From the NCBI GenBank assembly GCA_035640155.1, contig DASQWR010000015.1:1-6238 (forward strand): a stretch of 6,238 bases of DNA. The letters run 5' to 3'. The notes beneath the pieces were generated by a model. It was not told the origin of the DNA. It saw only the letters and a list, made by a program, of their open reading frames with translations, and did not search any database. The first letter of the stretch is position 1; every line of letters starts with the position of its first letter. Shown here in pieces: positions 1-5,586 of this stretch. The DNA comes from JALYQB01 sp035640155. Its GTDB lineage: Bacteria > Actinomycetota > Actinomycetes > Mycobacteriales > Pseudonocardiaceae. The position numbers and the translations under genes are program-made.

Positions 1-658
1 AGACCCCGGCGTCCAGGGCTTCGTCGAGCTCGTCGAGGGTGGTGACCTCCACCTCGCAGGGCAGCTCCGGCGCGTGCCGGCGCACCGCCGCGATCGCGGC
101 GGTCACCGACCCGGCGGCGGCCACGTGGTTGTCCTTGACCAGGACCGCGTCCCCGAGTCCCATCCGATGGTTCACCCCGCCCCCGCAGCGCACCGCGTAC
201 TTCTGCAGCGCGCGCAGCCCGGGCAACGTCTTGCGGGAGTCCCGGATCCGGCAACCGGTGCCGGCCACCGCGTCCACCCAGGCGGTGGTGGCGGTGGCGA
301 CCCCGGAGAGATGGCAGAGCAGGTTCAGCGCGGTGCGCTCCGCGGTGAGCAGCCCCGCGGTGGGGGCACTGAGCCGCAACGCGACATCGCCGGGCGCCAG
401 CCGGTTGCCGTCCGCGCGCTGCTCGCTGACCTGGTAACCGCCTGCGCCCAGTACCGCGTCGAGCACGGCCAGCGCGGCGGGCATCCCGGCAAGGGTGCCC
501 GCCACCCGGGTGGCGATGACCGCGTTGGACCGCGCCCCGGCGGGTACGCAGGCTACGGTGGTGACGTCCGGACCATGCGCCAGATCCTCCTCCAGCGCGG
601 TGCGCACCACGCGGTCGAGCCCCGTCCGATCAGGCGCCACCCGGTCGGGCGCCGTCAC
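1..658 (-). CDS. nadC: Nicotinate-nucleotide pyrophosphorylase (carboxylating), 3' end beyond window
   Basis: NadC (quinolinate phosphoribosyltransferase) joins quinolinate to PRPP and decarboxylates it to nicotinate mononucleotide, the third dedicated step of de novo NAD synthesis in the cytoplasm. The visible 219 residues show family motifs in order: EEDLAHGPDVTT (23-34), AERTALNLL (106-114), DSRKTLPGLRALQKYAVRCGG (140-160), GVNHRMGLGDAVLVKDNH (161-178) and CEVEVTTLDEL (201-211). The Arg, Lys and His residues of the 140-178 block form the substrate and PRPP site in known family members. DSRKT replaces the commoner DTRKT, a conservative change. About 65 C-terminal residues are expected beyond the window, since family members run to about 285. 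I chose the GTG at 658 because it overlaps the nadB stop as GTGA and follows a purine-rich GGTGGGG, and the protein begins at the usual place relative to the first helix. It is the last visible gene of nadABC, probably translationally coupled to nadB. Confidence 0.95.
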   Translation of the reverse strand, partial: MTAPDRVAPDRTGLDRVVRTALEEDLAHGPDVTTVACVPAGARSNAVIATRVAGTLAGMPAALAVLDAVLGAGGYQVSEQRADGNRLAPGDVALRLSAPTAGLLTAERTALNLLCHLSGVATATTAWVDAVAGTGCRIRDSRKTLPGLRALQKYAVRCGGGVNHRMGLGDAVLVKDNHVAAAGSVTAAIAAVRRHAPELPCEVEVTTLDELDEALDAGV

Positions 659-2265
659 GCGGCCCCACCGACGGTCACCGGCTCGACCAGGACCGGAACC
701 CCGGCCGCGTCGAGCATCACCGTGGGGCTGCGGCGCCACTCCGGGTCGGCGAGCGGGTACTCGGTGCGGAGGTGGCAGCCGCGGCTCTCCAGCCGCGCCG
801 ACGCGGCCACCAGCAGGGCCCCGGCCACCAGAGTGAGCGCGGCGTCCTCGGCATCGGCTGCGGTGCGCACGGCCAGCTGCGGGGCGGCGGCGACCAGCGC
901 GGCGACCGCGGCCAGCCCGTCGGCGTCACGGCCGATGCCGACGTGTGCACTCATCGCCTGCTGCAGCCCGTCCCGATCGGCCACCGGACGGCGGGCAACC
1001 GGCCAGTCAGCCGGCGGCCGCGCAGCGGGTACCGGCCCCGCAGCCCGCGTCGCCGGCACGGTGGCCAAGTCCCGCGCGACGGTGTCCGCGCAGGCGGTGC
1101 CGACCACGAGGCCCTCCAGCAGGCTGTTGGACGCGAGCCGGTTGGCTCCGTGCAGGCCGGTCCGGGCCACCTCCCCGGCCGCGTAGAGCCCGACCACGCC
1201 GGTCCGGCCCACGGTGTCGGTGACCACCCCGCCGCACTGGTAGTGCGCCGCCGGCGCGACCGGGATCGGGTCCTCCGACGGGTCGATGCCCGCTGCGGCG
1301 CAGGCCGCCCAGACAGTCGGAAAGCGTTCGCGGAACCCGGCGATGCCGGTGGCGTCGAGCAGCACGTGGTCGGTGCCGGTGGCCGCCATCCGCCGGGTGA
1401 TGGCCGCGGCCACCACGTCGCGCGGAGCGAGGTCGCGCAGCGGGTGCACCCCGGGCATCAGTGCTCGGCCGGTGACGTCGAGGAGCACCGCGCCCTCGCC
1501 ACGCACCGCCTCGGTGACCAGCGGGCGGCGCCCGCGGGACCCCGGACCGCTGAACAGCACGGTGGGATGGAACTGCACGAACTCGAGGTCCGCGACAGCG
1601 GCCCCGGCCCGCAGCGCCAGCGCCAGCCCGTCCCCGGTCGCGACGGACGCGTTGGTGGTGGCGGCGTAGAGCTGGCCGAGACCGCCGGTGGCCAGCAGCA
1701 CCGCCCGGGTGGCCAGCACGATCGGCTCGCCATCGGCGGGCAGCAGTGCCAGGCCGGCCACCGCTCCGGTGCCGTCGCGCAGGACGTCGGTGGCGACGTG
1801 CCCCTCCAGTACCGGCAACCCCCGGGCCGAGGCGACCAGGGCGCGCTGCACCTCGGCCCCGGTGGCGTCCCCGCCGGCGTGGATCACCCGGAACGTGCCG
1901 TGTCCCCCCTCGCGGGTGAGCTCGGGCGAGCCGTCGGGCGCGGTGTCGAAGACCGCGCCGCGGGCCCACAGCGCGGCAACCGCGACGGGACCGCCGGCCA
2001 GGATCCGGCGCACCGCGACCTCGTCGCAGAGTCCGGCCCCGGCGGTGACGGTGTCGGCCACGTGGGCAGCGACGCTGTCGGCTGCGCCACCGCCGCTGCC
2101 GGGCAGCACGACCGCAACGCCACCCTGCGCCCAGCGGGTGTTGCCGTCATCGAGCGCGGCCTTGGTCACCACCAGCACCCGCAGGCCCAGCTCGCGGGCG
2201 CGCAGCGCGGCGGTGAGCCCGGCGACCCCGCTGCCGACCACGACCAGGTCGAGCCGCTCGGTCAT
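655..2265 (-). CDS. nadB: L-aspartate oxidase
   Basis: NadB is a cytoplasmic FAD enzyme that oxidises L-aspartate to iminoaspartate, which NadA uses at once. The protein is 536 residues, normal for the family. Residues 1-35 form a dinucleotide-binding Rossmann start with GSGVAG at 11-16. TRWAQGGVAVV (43-53) is the conserved FAD region. The capping/substrate region has REGGHGTFRVIHAGGDATG (118-136) and FVQFHPT (229-235). Catalytic LAPRDVVAAAI lies at 279-289, where R282 matches the E. coli active-site arginine. HYQCGGV (341-347) and GLHGANRLASNSLLEGLV (370-387) complete the FAD/substrate site. The C-terminal helical domain (about 430-500) ends in LESRGCHLRTEYP. These motifs separate it from succinate dehydrogenase flavoproteins, and the nad neighbours agree. 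The ATG at 2265 overlaps the nadA stop as ATGA, so coupled translation is likely; only a weak purine tract precedes it. The same frame stays open far upstream to 3723, but those codons lie out of frame inside nadA and antisense to nrtR and resemble no part of NadB. Confidence 0.97.
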   Translation of the reverse strand: MTERLDLVVVGSGVAGLTAALRARELGLRVLVVTKAALDDGNTRWAQGGVAVVLPGSGGGAADSVAAHVADTVTAGAGLCDEVAVRRILAGGPVAVAALWARGAVFDTAPDGSPELTREGGHGTFRVIHAGGDATGAEVQRALVASARGLPVLEGHVATDVLRDGTGAVAGLALLPADGEPIVLATRAVLLATGGLGQLYAATTNASVATGDGLALALRAGAAVADLEFVQFHPTVLFSGPGSRGRRPLVTEAVRGEGAVLLDVTGRALMPGVHPLRDLAPRDVVAAAITRRMAATGTDHVLLDATGIAGFRERFPTVWAACAAAGIDPSEDPIPVAPAAHYQCGGVVTDTVGRTGVVGLYAAGEVARTGLHGANRLASNSLLEGLVVGTACADTVARDLATVPATRAAGPVPAARPPADWPVARRPVADRDGLQQAMSAHVGIGRDADGLAAVAALVAAAPQLAVRTAADAEDAALTLVAGALLVAASARLESRGCHLRTEYPLADPEWRRSPTVMLDAAGVPVLVEPVTVGGAA

Positions 2266-3284
2266 ATCGCGATCATCCGCTGCACCGCCCCGCGAGCCCG
2301 GCTCGCCACGGCCTGCTCGACCTGCACCTCGTCCCGGCCCTCCCGCAGGCAGCGCAGCAACGCCGCCGGTGTGATCATCTTCATGTACCGGCAGGAGGCG
2401 CGGTCGTTCACGGCGCGGAAGTCGACGTCCGGGGCGGCCCGGCGCAGCTGGTGCAGCATCCCCACCTCGGTGGCGACCAGCACCTGGCGGGCACTCGTGT
2501 CGTGGGCGGCGTCGAGCATCCCGCCGGTGGACAGGATGCGAACCCGCTCCGCGGGCACCGCCCCGGCCCCGGCGAGGTAGAGCGCCGAGGTGGCGCAGCC
2601 GCACTCCGGGTGGATGAACAGCTCGGCGTCCGGGGCGGCAGCGGCCTTGGTGGCCAGCTCGGCGCCGTTGATCCCCGCATGGACGTGACACTCCCCGGCC
2701 CAGACGTGCAGGTTCGCCCGACCGGTCACCCGCTGCACGTGCGCGCCGAGGAACTGGTCGGGCAGGAACAGCACGTCGCGCTCGGCGGGGATCGACTGCA
2801 CCACCTCGACAGCGTTGGACGAAGTGCAGCAGATGTCGGTCTCGGCCTTCACCTCGGCGGTGGTGTTCACGTACGACACCACCACCGGCCCAGGAGCCCC
2901 GGGTTTGGTGAACTCGGCCTTCCAGGCGCGCAACTGCTCGGCGTCGATGGAGTCGGCAAGCGAGCAGCCCGCCCGGGCATCCGGGATGAGCACCGTCTTC
3001 TCCGGCGCCAGGATCTTGGCGGTCTCGGCCATGAAGTGCACGCCGCAGAACACGATCGTGCTCGCCGACGAGGCGGCGGCGATGCGGGACAGCGCGAGCG
3101 AGTCCCCGACGTGGTCGGCGATGTCCTGGATTTCGGGCACCTGATAGTTGTGCGCGAGCAGCACGGCATCGCGCTGCCGGGCCAGCCGGCCCACCTCGCC
3201 GCGCCAGGCCGCGTCCGCTTCGACGCCGGTATAGCCGGTCGCGGTGCGCTGAGGTGCACGCTGGGGGGCGACTGTCGAGCCCAT
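2262..3284 (-). CDS. nadA: Quinolinate synthase, [4Fe-4S] enzyme
   Basis: NadA condenses iminoaspartate from NadB with dihydroxyacetone phosphate to give quinolinate. The 340-residue protein has three internally repeated domains in known structures. Family motifs seen are AHNYQVPEIQDIAD (44-57), GDSLALSR (60-67), FCGVHFMAETAKIL (79-92), PDARAGCSLAD (101-111), SYVNTTAEVKAETDICCTSSNA (137-158), NLHVWAGECHVH (191-202), HPECGC (225-230), LSTGGM (251-256) and NDRASCRYMKMIT (293-305). By alignment of motifs, C107, C199 and C298 are the three cluster cysteines; the fourth iron is left free to bind substrate in the family. The ATG at 3284 has an AGGAGG ribosome site four bases upstream and sits at the expected N terminus. 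It is the first gene of nadABC and is divergent from the nrtR-like gene 65 bases away. The cluster makes the enzyme oxygen-sensitive in characterised members. Confidence 0.97.
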   Translation of the reverse strand: MGSTVAPQRAPQRTATGYTGVEADAAWRGEVGRLARQRDAVLLAHNYQVPEIQDIADHVGDSLALSRIAAASSASTIVFCGVHFMAETAKILAPEKTVLIPDARAGCSLADSIDAEQLRAWKAEFTKPGAPGPVVVSYVNTTAEVKAETDICCTSSNAVEVVQSIPAERDVLFLPDQFLGAHVQRVTGRANLHVWAGECHVHAGINGAELATKAAAAPDAELFIHPECGCATSALYLAGAGAVPAERVRILSTGGMLDAAHDTSARQVLVATEVGMLHQLRRAAPDVDFRAVNDRASCRYMKMITPAALLRCLREGRDEVQVEQAVASRARGAVQRMIAI

Positions 3285-3288
3285 CTCG

Positions 3289-3294
3289 CCTCCT
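3289..3294 (-). promoter_or_regulatory. Ribosome binding site of nadA (AGGAGG)
   Basis: A consensus Shine-Dalgarno AGGAGG on the minus strand lies four bases before the nadA ATG. The spacing is a little tight but fixes the start. It is the strongest ribosome site seen in the window; most other genes here start by stop/start overlap or with almost no leader. Confidence 0.85.
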
Positions 3295-3297
3295 GCC

Positions 3298-3317
3298 GGC
3301 CAGCGCGGGCGCTGGCC
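3298..3317 (-). promoter_or_regulatory. Hairpin in the predicted nadA leader
   Basis: GGCCAGCG and CGCTGGCC form a perfect 8-base GC-rich inverted repeat around a 4-base loop. The innermost loop bases could pair as a ninth step, but a 2-base loop is unlikely. On the nadA transcript it falls between the predicted transcription start (about 3327) and the AGGAGG site, three bases from the latter. No T-run follows on either strand, so it is not a standard intrinsic terminator. It may influence access to the ribosome site or leader stability; that role is inferred. Confidence 0.5.
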
Positions 3318-3326
3318 CCTGCATCG

Positions 3327-3349
3327 GTTTTCGCCTTATAATCGAAAAC
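3327..3349. promoter_or_regulatory. Candidate NrtR operator between nadA and nrtR
   Basis: Perfect 7-base arms GTTTTCG (3327-3333) and CGAAAAC (3343-3349) flank a 9-base AT-rich centre. This dyad is an AT island in a very GC-rich region and lies between a regulator gene and the pathway it probably controls. It covers the predicted -10 elements for both directions, so a bound dimer would block both promoters. NrtR-family proteins are known to bind near-palindromic sites of about this length upstream of NAD genes. I do not claim that these arms match a published motif. Confidence 0.65.
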
Positions 3350-3363
3350 ATGGTTGATGGTAA
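3335..3363 (-). promoter_or_regulatory. nadABC promoter (-35 TTACCA, 17-base spacer, -10 TATAAG)
   Basis: On the minus strand, TTACCA (3363-3358) matches the sigma-70/SigA -35 consensus at four of six positions. It stands 17 bases from TATAAG (3340-3335), which matches the -10 at five of six. Transcription would start near 3327, giving a nadA leader of about 42 bases. The -35 lies inside the first codons of nrtR and the -10 overlaps the nrtR -10, so the two promoters are face to face and probably compete or share repression. Confidence 0.5.
3337..3342 (+). promoter_or_regulatory. -10 element of the nrtR promoter (TATAAT), leaderless start predicted
   Basis: A perfect TATAAT lies in the centre of the operator dyad. 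Its last base is seven bases before the A at 3350, the first base of the nrtR ATG. That is the normal distance to a transcription start, so the mRNA should begin with the start codon. No Shine-Dalgarno sequence precedes the ATG, which agrees. No convincing -35 is visible upstream; the expected region around 3312-3319 is GC-only. Confidence 0.6.
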
Positions 3364-4117
3364 CAGCGTCGCGGGCAGCGCGGTGCACGAGGTGCTCGCG
3401 GCCACCCTGCAGGTGCGCGACGGGGTGCTGCAGGTGCTGCTCTGGCGGCGGGCCTTCGACCCCGACGCCGGGCGCTGGGCGCTGCCCGGAGGCGTGCTAC
3501 GCGCCACCGAGGACGCGGAGAAGTCCGTCGTGCGCCAGCTCGCCGAGAAGGTCGACGTCCGGGACGTGGCGCACGTCGAGCAGCTCGGCACGTTCAGCGA
3601 TCCGGGGCGGATGCCGGGACGGCGGACGGTGGCCACCGCGTTCCTCGGGCTGGTGCCCTGCACCGCGGACCCCGCGCTGCCCGAGGACACCGGGTGGCAT
3701 CCTGTCGCGGAGCTGCCGGCCACCGCTTTCGACCACGGGGCGATCGTGCTGCGGGCCCGCGACCGGCTGCGGGCGAAGCTCTCCTACACCAACCTCGGGT
3801 TCGCCCTCGCGCCCCCGGAGTTCACCGTCTCCGCGCTGCGGGAGCTCTACGCCGCGGCGCTCGGGCACCGGGTGTCCGCGACCAACCTGCAGCGCGTGCT
3901 GGCCCGGCGGGGGGTGCTGGTGCCCACCGGCGGCACCGCGGCGCCCGGCCCGTCGGGTGGTCGCCCCGCCGCCGTTTACCGGTTCGCCGAGCGGGGTATC
4001 CGGGTGACAGACCCGTTCGCCGTACTGCGCCCTCCCGGCAACGACCACGGTTCCGGAGAGCCGGATTCTGAGGACCCGGCACCCGGCCAGGAAGCGCCCA
4101 GCGCCGGGTCGCCGTAG
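3350..4117 (+). CDS. nrtR: NrtR-like Nudix-related transcriptional regulator of NAD synthesis
   Basis: The 255-residue protein has an N-terminal Nudix fold (about 10-145) and a C-terminal winged-helix region (about 155-215), the architecture of NrtR repressors, which sense NAD-related metabolites. The Nudix box starts at G48 and keeps E54, R62, L64 and E66. The RE glutamate is Q63 and the second glutamate of EE is K67, with D69 in place of glycine, so metal-dependent hydrolysis is unlikely. AKLSYTNLGFALAPPEFTVSALRELY (142-167) leads into the helix-turn-helix, with RVSATNLQRVLARRGVL (174-190) as the probable DNA-recognition part. The last 28 residues are rich in Pro, Gly, Asp and Glu and look disordered. 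I chose the ATG at 3350 from the leaderless promoter and family N terminus; an in-frame ATG at 3254 lies antisense inside nadA. It is divergent from nadABC, and an orthologue-like Nudix gene (Rv1593c) holds this place in M. tuberculosis. The MSMEG_3198 regulator of nadABC in M. smegmatis supports the role. Autoregulation is inferred. Confidence 0.88.
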   Translation: MVDGNSVAGSAVHEVLAATLQVRDGVLQVLLWRRAFDPDAGRWALPGGVLRATEDAEKSVVRQLAEKVDVRDVAHVEQLGTFSDPGRMPGRRTVATAFLGLVPCTADPALPEDTGWHPVAELPATAFDHGAIVLRARDRLRAKLSYTNLGFALAPPEFTVSALRELYAAALGHRVSATNLQRVLARRGVLVPTGGTAAPGPSGGRPAAVYRFAERGIRVTDPFAVLRPPGNDHGSGEPDSEDPAPGQEAPSAGSP

Positions 4118-4120
4118 CGT
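4115..4120 (+). promoter_or_regulatory. Possible -10 (TAGCGT) for the LON-domain gene
   Basis: TAGCGT fits the loose actinobacterial TANNNT -10 pattern and ends six bases before the G of the GTG start at 4127, again predicting a leaderless message. It shares its first three bases with the nrtR stop codon. A TANNNT match is easy to find by chance, and readthrough from the nrtR promoter is an equally good explanation. Confidence 0.3.
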
Positions 4121-4126
4121 GGGCTC

Positions 4127-4810
4127 GTGCACGAGACGCTCCCGCTGTTCCCCCTGGGGACGGTTCTGCTGCCCGGAGCGTCCCTGCCGCTGCACGTCTT
4201 CGAGCCACGGTACCGGCAGATGACCGTCGACCTGGTCACCGGGGCAGTGCCGGGGCGCTGCTTCGGGGTGGTCGCCGTCAAGCAGGGGCACGCCGCCGAG
4301 CACGGCGCGGCCGAGATCATGCACGACGTCGGCTGTACCGCCCTGCTGCGCGAGGCCCGCAGGCTGCCGGACGGCCGCTTCGACATCGTGACCCGCGGGC
4401 AGCGCCGGTTCCGCCTCCTGGACCTCGACGACACCGCCGCCTCGCCCTACCTGGTGGGCCGGGTCGAGTGGGTCCCGGACGCCGCCGTTGCCGACGACCA
4501 GCAGATGCTGCTGCCGATGTTGGCGAAGTCGGCCCGCGCGGCGCACCGCCGTTACTGCGCGGCAGCCTGGCAGCGCGAGGACTGGGCGGAGCCCGACGTG
4601 GACGCTTCGCCCTCCGCCCTGCCGCACCTGCTGGCCGCGGACTGCCTGCTGACCCTCGAGGACCGCCAGGAGCTGCTCGAGGAGCGATGCGCCGCCGGCC
4701 GCCTCCGGCTGGTGCGCACCCTGCTGGTGCGCGAGACCGAGTTCCTGCGCACGCTGCGGGCGGTGCCGGTGCCGCTGAGCCAGTTCGCCACCGAGATGAC
4801 CCGCAACTGA
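4127..4810 (+). CDS. Stand-alone LON substrate-binding-domain protein
   Basis: The 227-residue protein is a single LON N-terminal (PUA-like) domain. The diagnostic opening LPLFPLGTVLLPGASLPLHV is at 5-24, followed at once by FEPRYRQM (25-32). GRFDIVTRGQRRFRLLDL (83-100) and PYLVGRVEWVPD (107-118) are the usual central strands. The second half is helical (about 125-225). Neither the AAA+ ATPase nor the Ser-Lys protease domain of Lon is present, and the length is normal for the stand-alone family, so this is not a fragment. In Lon this domain helps select substrates. The job of the isolated form in actinobacteria is not established; protein binding or quality control is a guess. The GTG at 4127 is preferred because the conserved motif begins four residues later. 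Nine bases separate it from the nrtR stop, so co-transcription is plausible. It is not an obvious NAD gene. The M. tuberculosis locus has a lipase-like gene in this place. Confidence 0.88.
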   Translation: MHETLPLFPLGTVLLPGASLPLHVFEPRYRQMTVDLVTGAVPGRCFGVVAVKQGHAAEHGAAEIMHDVGCTALLREARRLPDGRFDIVTRGQRRFRLLDLDDTAASPYLVGRVEWVPDAAVADDQQMLLPMLAKSARAAHRRYCAAAWQREDWAEPDVDASPSALPHLLAADCLLTLEDRQELLEERCAAGRLRLVRTLLVRETEFLRTLRAVPVPLSQFATEMTRN

Positions 4811-4826
4811 GCTGCCGGGCCGAGGC

Positions 4827-5345
4827 TCACTCGAGCTGGCGGTCCAGATCGTCCGAGCCATTCCACGCCACCAGGGCGCTGTAGGTCAACGCAAGCGTGA
4901 ACGGGGCGGCGAGCACGACCCACGACGACTCGAGCACCGGCGCCCGGGCGGCGGTGCGGCCTGGGCCTGCGGCCAGTGTCATGTTGCCGTAGGCCCCGGC
5001 GGCCAGCACTTCCCCGAGCTGCATCGCGAGCCACCCCGCGACGACCGATCCCGCGATCGCGCCGAGCAGCACCACCGGGCCACGGCTCTCCCGCCGCATC
5101 CAGACCGCGACCCCAGCGAGCACCCCGGCGGCGAAGCCGAGGATCACGAACAGGGCCAACGCATCGAAGCGGTGCTCGCTCTCCCCCAGCAGCGGCACCA
5201 GCGCGCCGTCGGCGCTGACCCGGACCACTTCGGGCGGCGCGAGCCGGGACCACACCCACCCCAGCGGCAGACCCAGTACGGCCACCGCGGTGAAGGTCCT
5301 CAGCGCCGGCCGCAGTTCGGCCGGCGCGTCCTCGTCCTCGTTCAC
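4827..5345 (-). CDS. DUF2567 family membrane protein, unknown function
   Basis: The 172-residue protein has four hydrophobic helices, at about 17-35, 61-83, 89-109 and 140-160. The N terminus is short and acidic (NEDEDAPAE) and the last twelve residues are polar. The loop between helices 1 and 2 (about 36-60) contains PPEVVRVSADG, and the loop between 3 and 4 holds AYGNMTLAAGPG (118-129). Position, size and topology match Rv1591 of M. tuberculosis, which also follows bioB and bsaP and belongs to DUF2567. No catalytic motif is visible. The GTG at 5345 overlaps the bsaP stop as GTGA, so I prefer it to an in-frame ATG at 5402 that lies inside bsaP and would add a basic, low-complexity extension. 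The operon position suggests a link with biotin metabolism, perhaps transport, but this is only inference. It converges on the LON-domain gene with 16 bases between their stops. Confidence 0.82.
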   Translation of the reverse strand: MNEDEDAPAELRPALRTFTAVAVLGLPLGWVWSRLAPPEVVRVSADGALVPLLGESEHRFDALALFVILGFAAGVLAGVAVWMRRESRGPVVLLGAIAGSVVAGWLAMQLGEVLAAGAYGNMTLAAGPGRTAARAPVLESSWVVLAAPFTLALTYSALVAWNGSDDLDRQLE

Positions 5346-5572
5346 GTCTGTTCCGCTGGTGCGCCACCGGCGCCCTGGTGCACCGGCCCGTGCGTGCTGC
5401 ACCGGGCATCCCAGCCGGTCGGGCTCACCTGCACGAGCATCCGCCGCGCGCAGGCCGGGCAGAACCGCGGCGGGTCGTAGGCTGCCCGGGCGCGGCAGGC
5501 CGTGTGGGCCCCGTCGGCTGTGTCATCGGCTGCCGGGGCGTCCGGCCGACCGCAACGCACGCAGTACCGCAC
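5342..5572 (-). CDS. bsaP: Biotin synthase auxiliary protein
   Basis: BsaP is a small protein that mycobacterial biotin synthases need to convert dethiobiotin to biotin, as shown for M. tuberculosis Rv1590. This copy has 76 residues, close to the known size. Two CxxC pairs are seen, YCVRC at 3-7 and FCPAC at 37-41, with further cysteines C26 and C58 and histidines H23 and H61. The layout suggests metal or Fe-S binding. The segment RFCPACARRMLVQVSPTGW (36-54) followed by DARCSTHG (55-62) is the characteristic end of the family. The tail after 62 is low complexity. The start is a GTG at 5572. It is preceded by AGGGAG with an 8-base spacer, and that ribosome site overlaps the TAG stop of bioB, so the two should be made together. 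Its 3' end overlaps the DUF2567 gene. The presence of this gene predicts that the neighbouring BioB is of the BsaP-dependent type. Confidence 0.9.
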   Translation of the reverse strand: MRYCVRCGRPDAPAADDTADGAHTACRARAAYDPPRFCPACARRMLVQVSPTGWDARCSTHGPVHQGAGGAPAEQT

Positions 5573-5575
5573 GGC

Positions 5576-5586
5576 TTCGGCTCCCT
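5576..5586 (-). promoter_or_regulatory. Ribosome binding site of bsaP overlapping the bioB stop
   Basis: On the minus strand AGGGAG lies about eight bases before the GTG of bsaP, and its first bases come from the TAG that ends bioB. This supports the GTG start and suggests coupled synthesis of BioB and its helper protein. Confidence 0.65.

Noticed and set aside
772..2580. Open frame of about 600 codons on the plus strand across nadB and part of nadA
   Set aside because: It is antisense to well-supported genes. Its composition is Gly/Arg/His/Gln-rich with no domain motif, as expected from the reverse of GC-rich codons.
3254..3349. Earlier in-frame ATG for nrtR at 3254
   Set aside because: It would add 32 residues encoded antisense to the nadA start and through the operator and promoter. 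The family N terminus and the -10 placement favour the ATG at 3350.
2266..3723. Upstream continuation of the nadB frame for almost 500 codons
   Set aside because: The frame is open but runs out of frame through nadA and antisense to nrtR. The FAD-binding start of NadB begins at 2265, and nothing upstream resembles a fused domain.
4809..4828. Possible terminator between the convergent LON-domain and DUF2567 genes
   Set aside because: Only GAGC/GCTC can pair around a long loop, and no T-run follows on either strand. The 16-base gap holds no convincing hairpin.
3497..4861. Open frame of about 450 codons on the minus strand over nrtR and the LON-domain gene
   Set aside because: It is a shadow in GC-rich sequence. 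Both plus-strand genes have clear family motifs, and this frame has none.
5346..5402. ATG at 5402 as the start of the DUF2567 gene
   Set aside because: The extra 19 residues are basic, low complexity and lie within bsaP. The GTG at 5345 makes a typical GTGA overlap and gives a cleaner N terminus before the first membrane helix.
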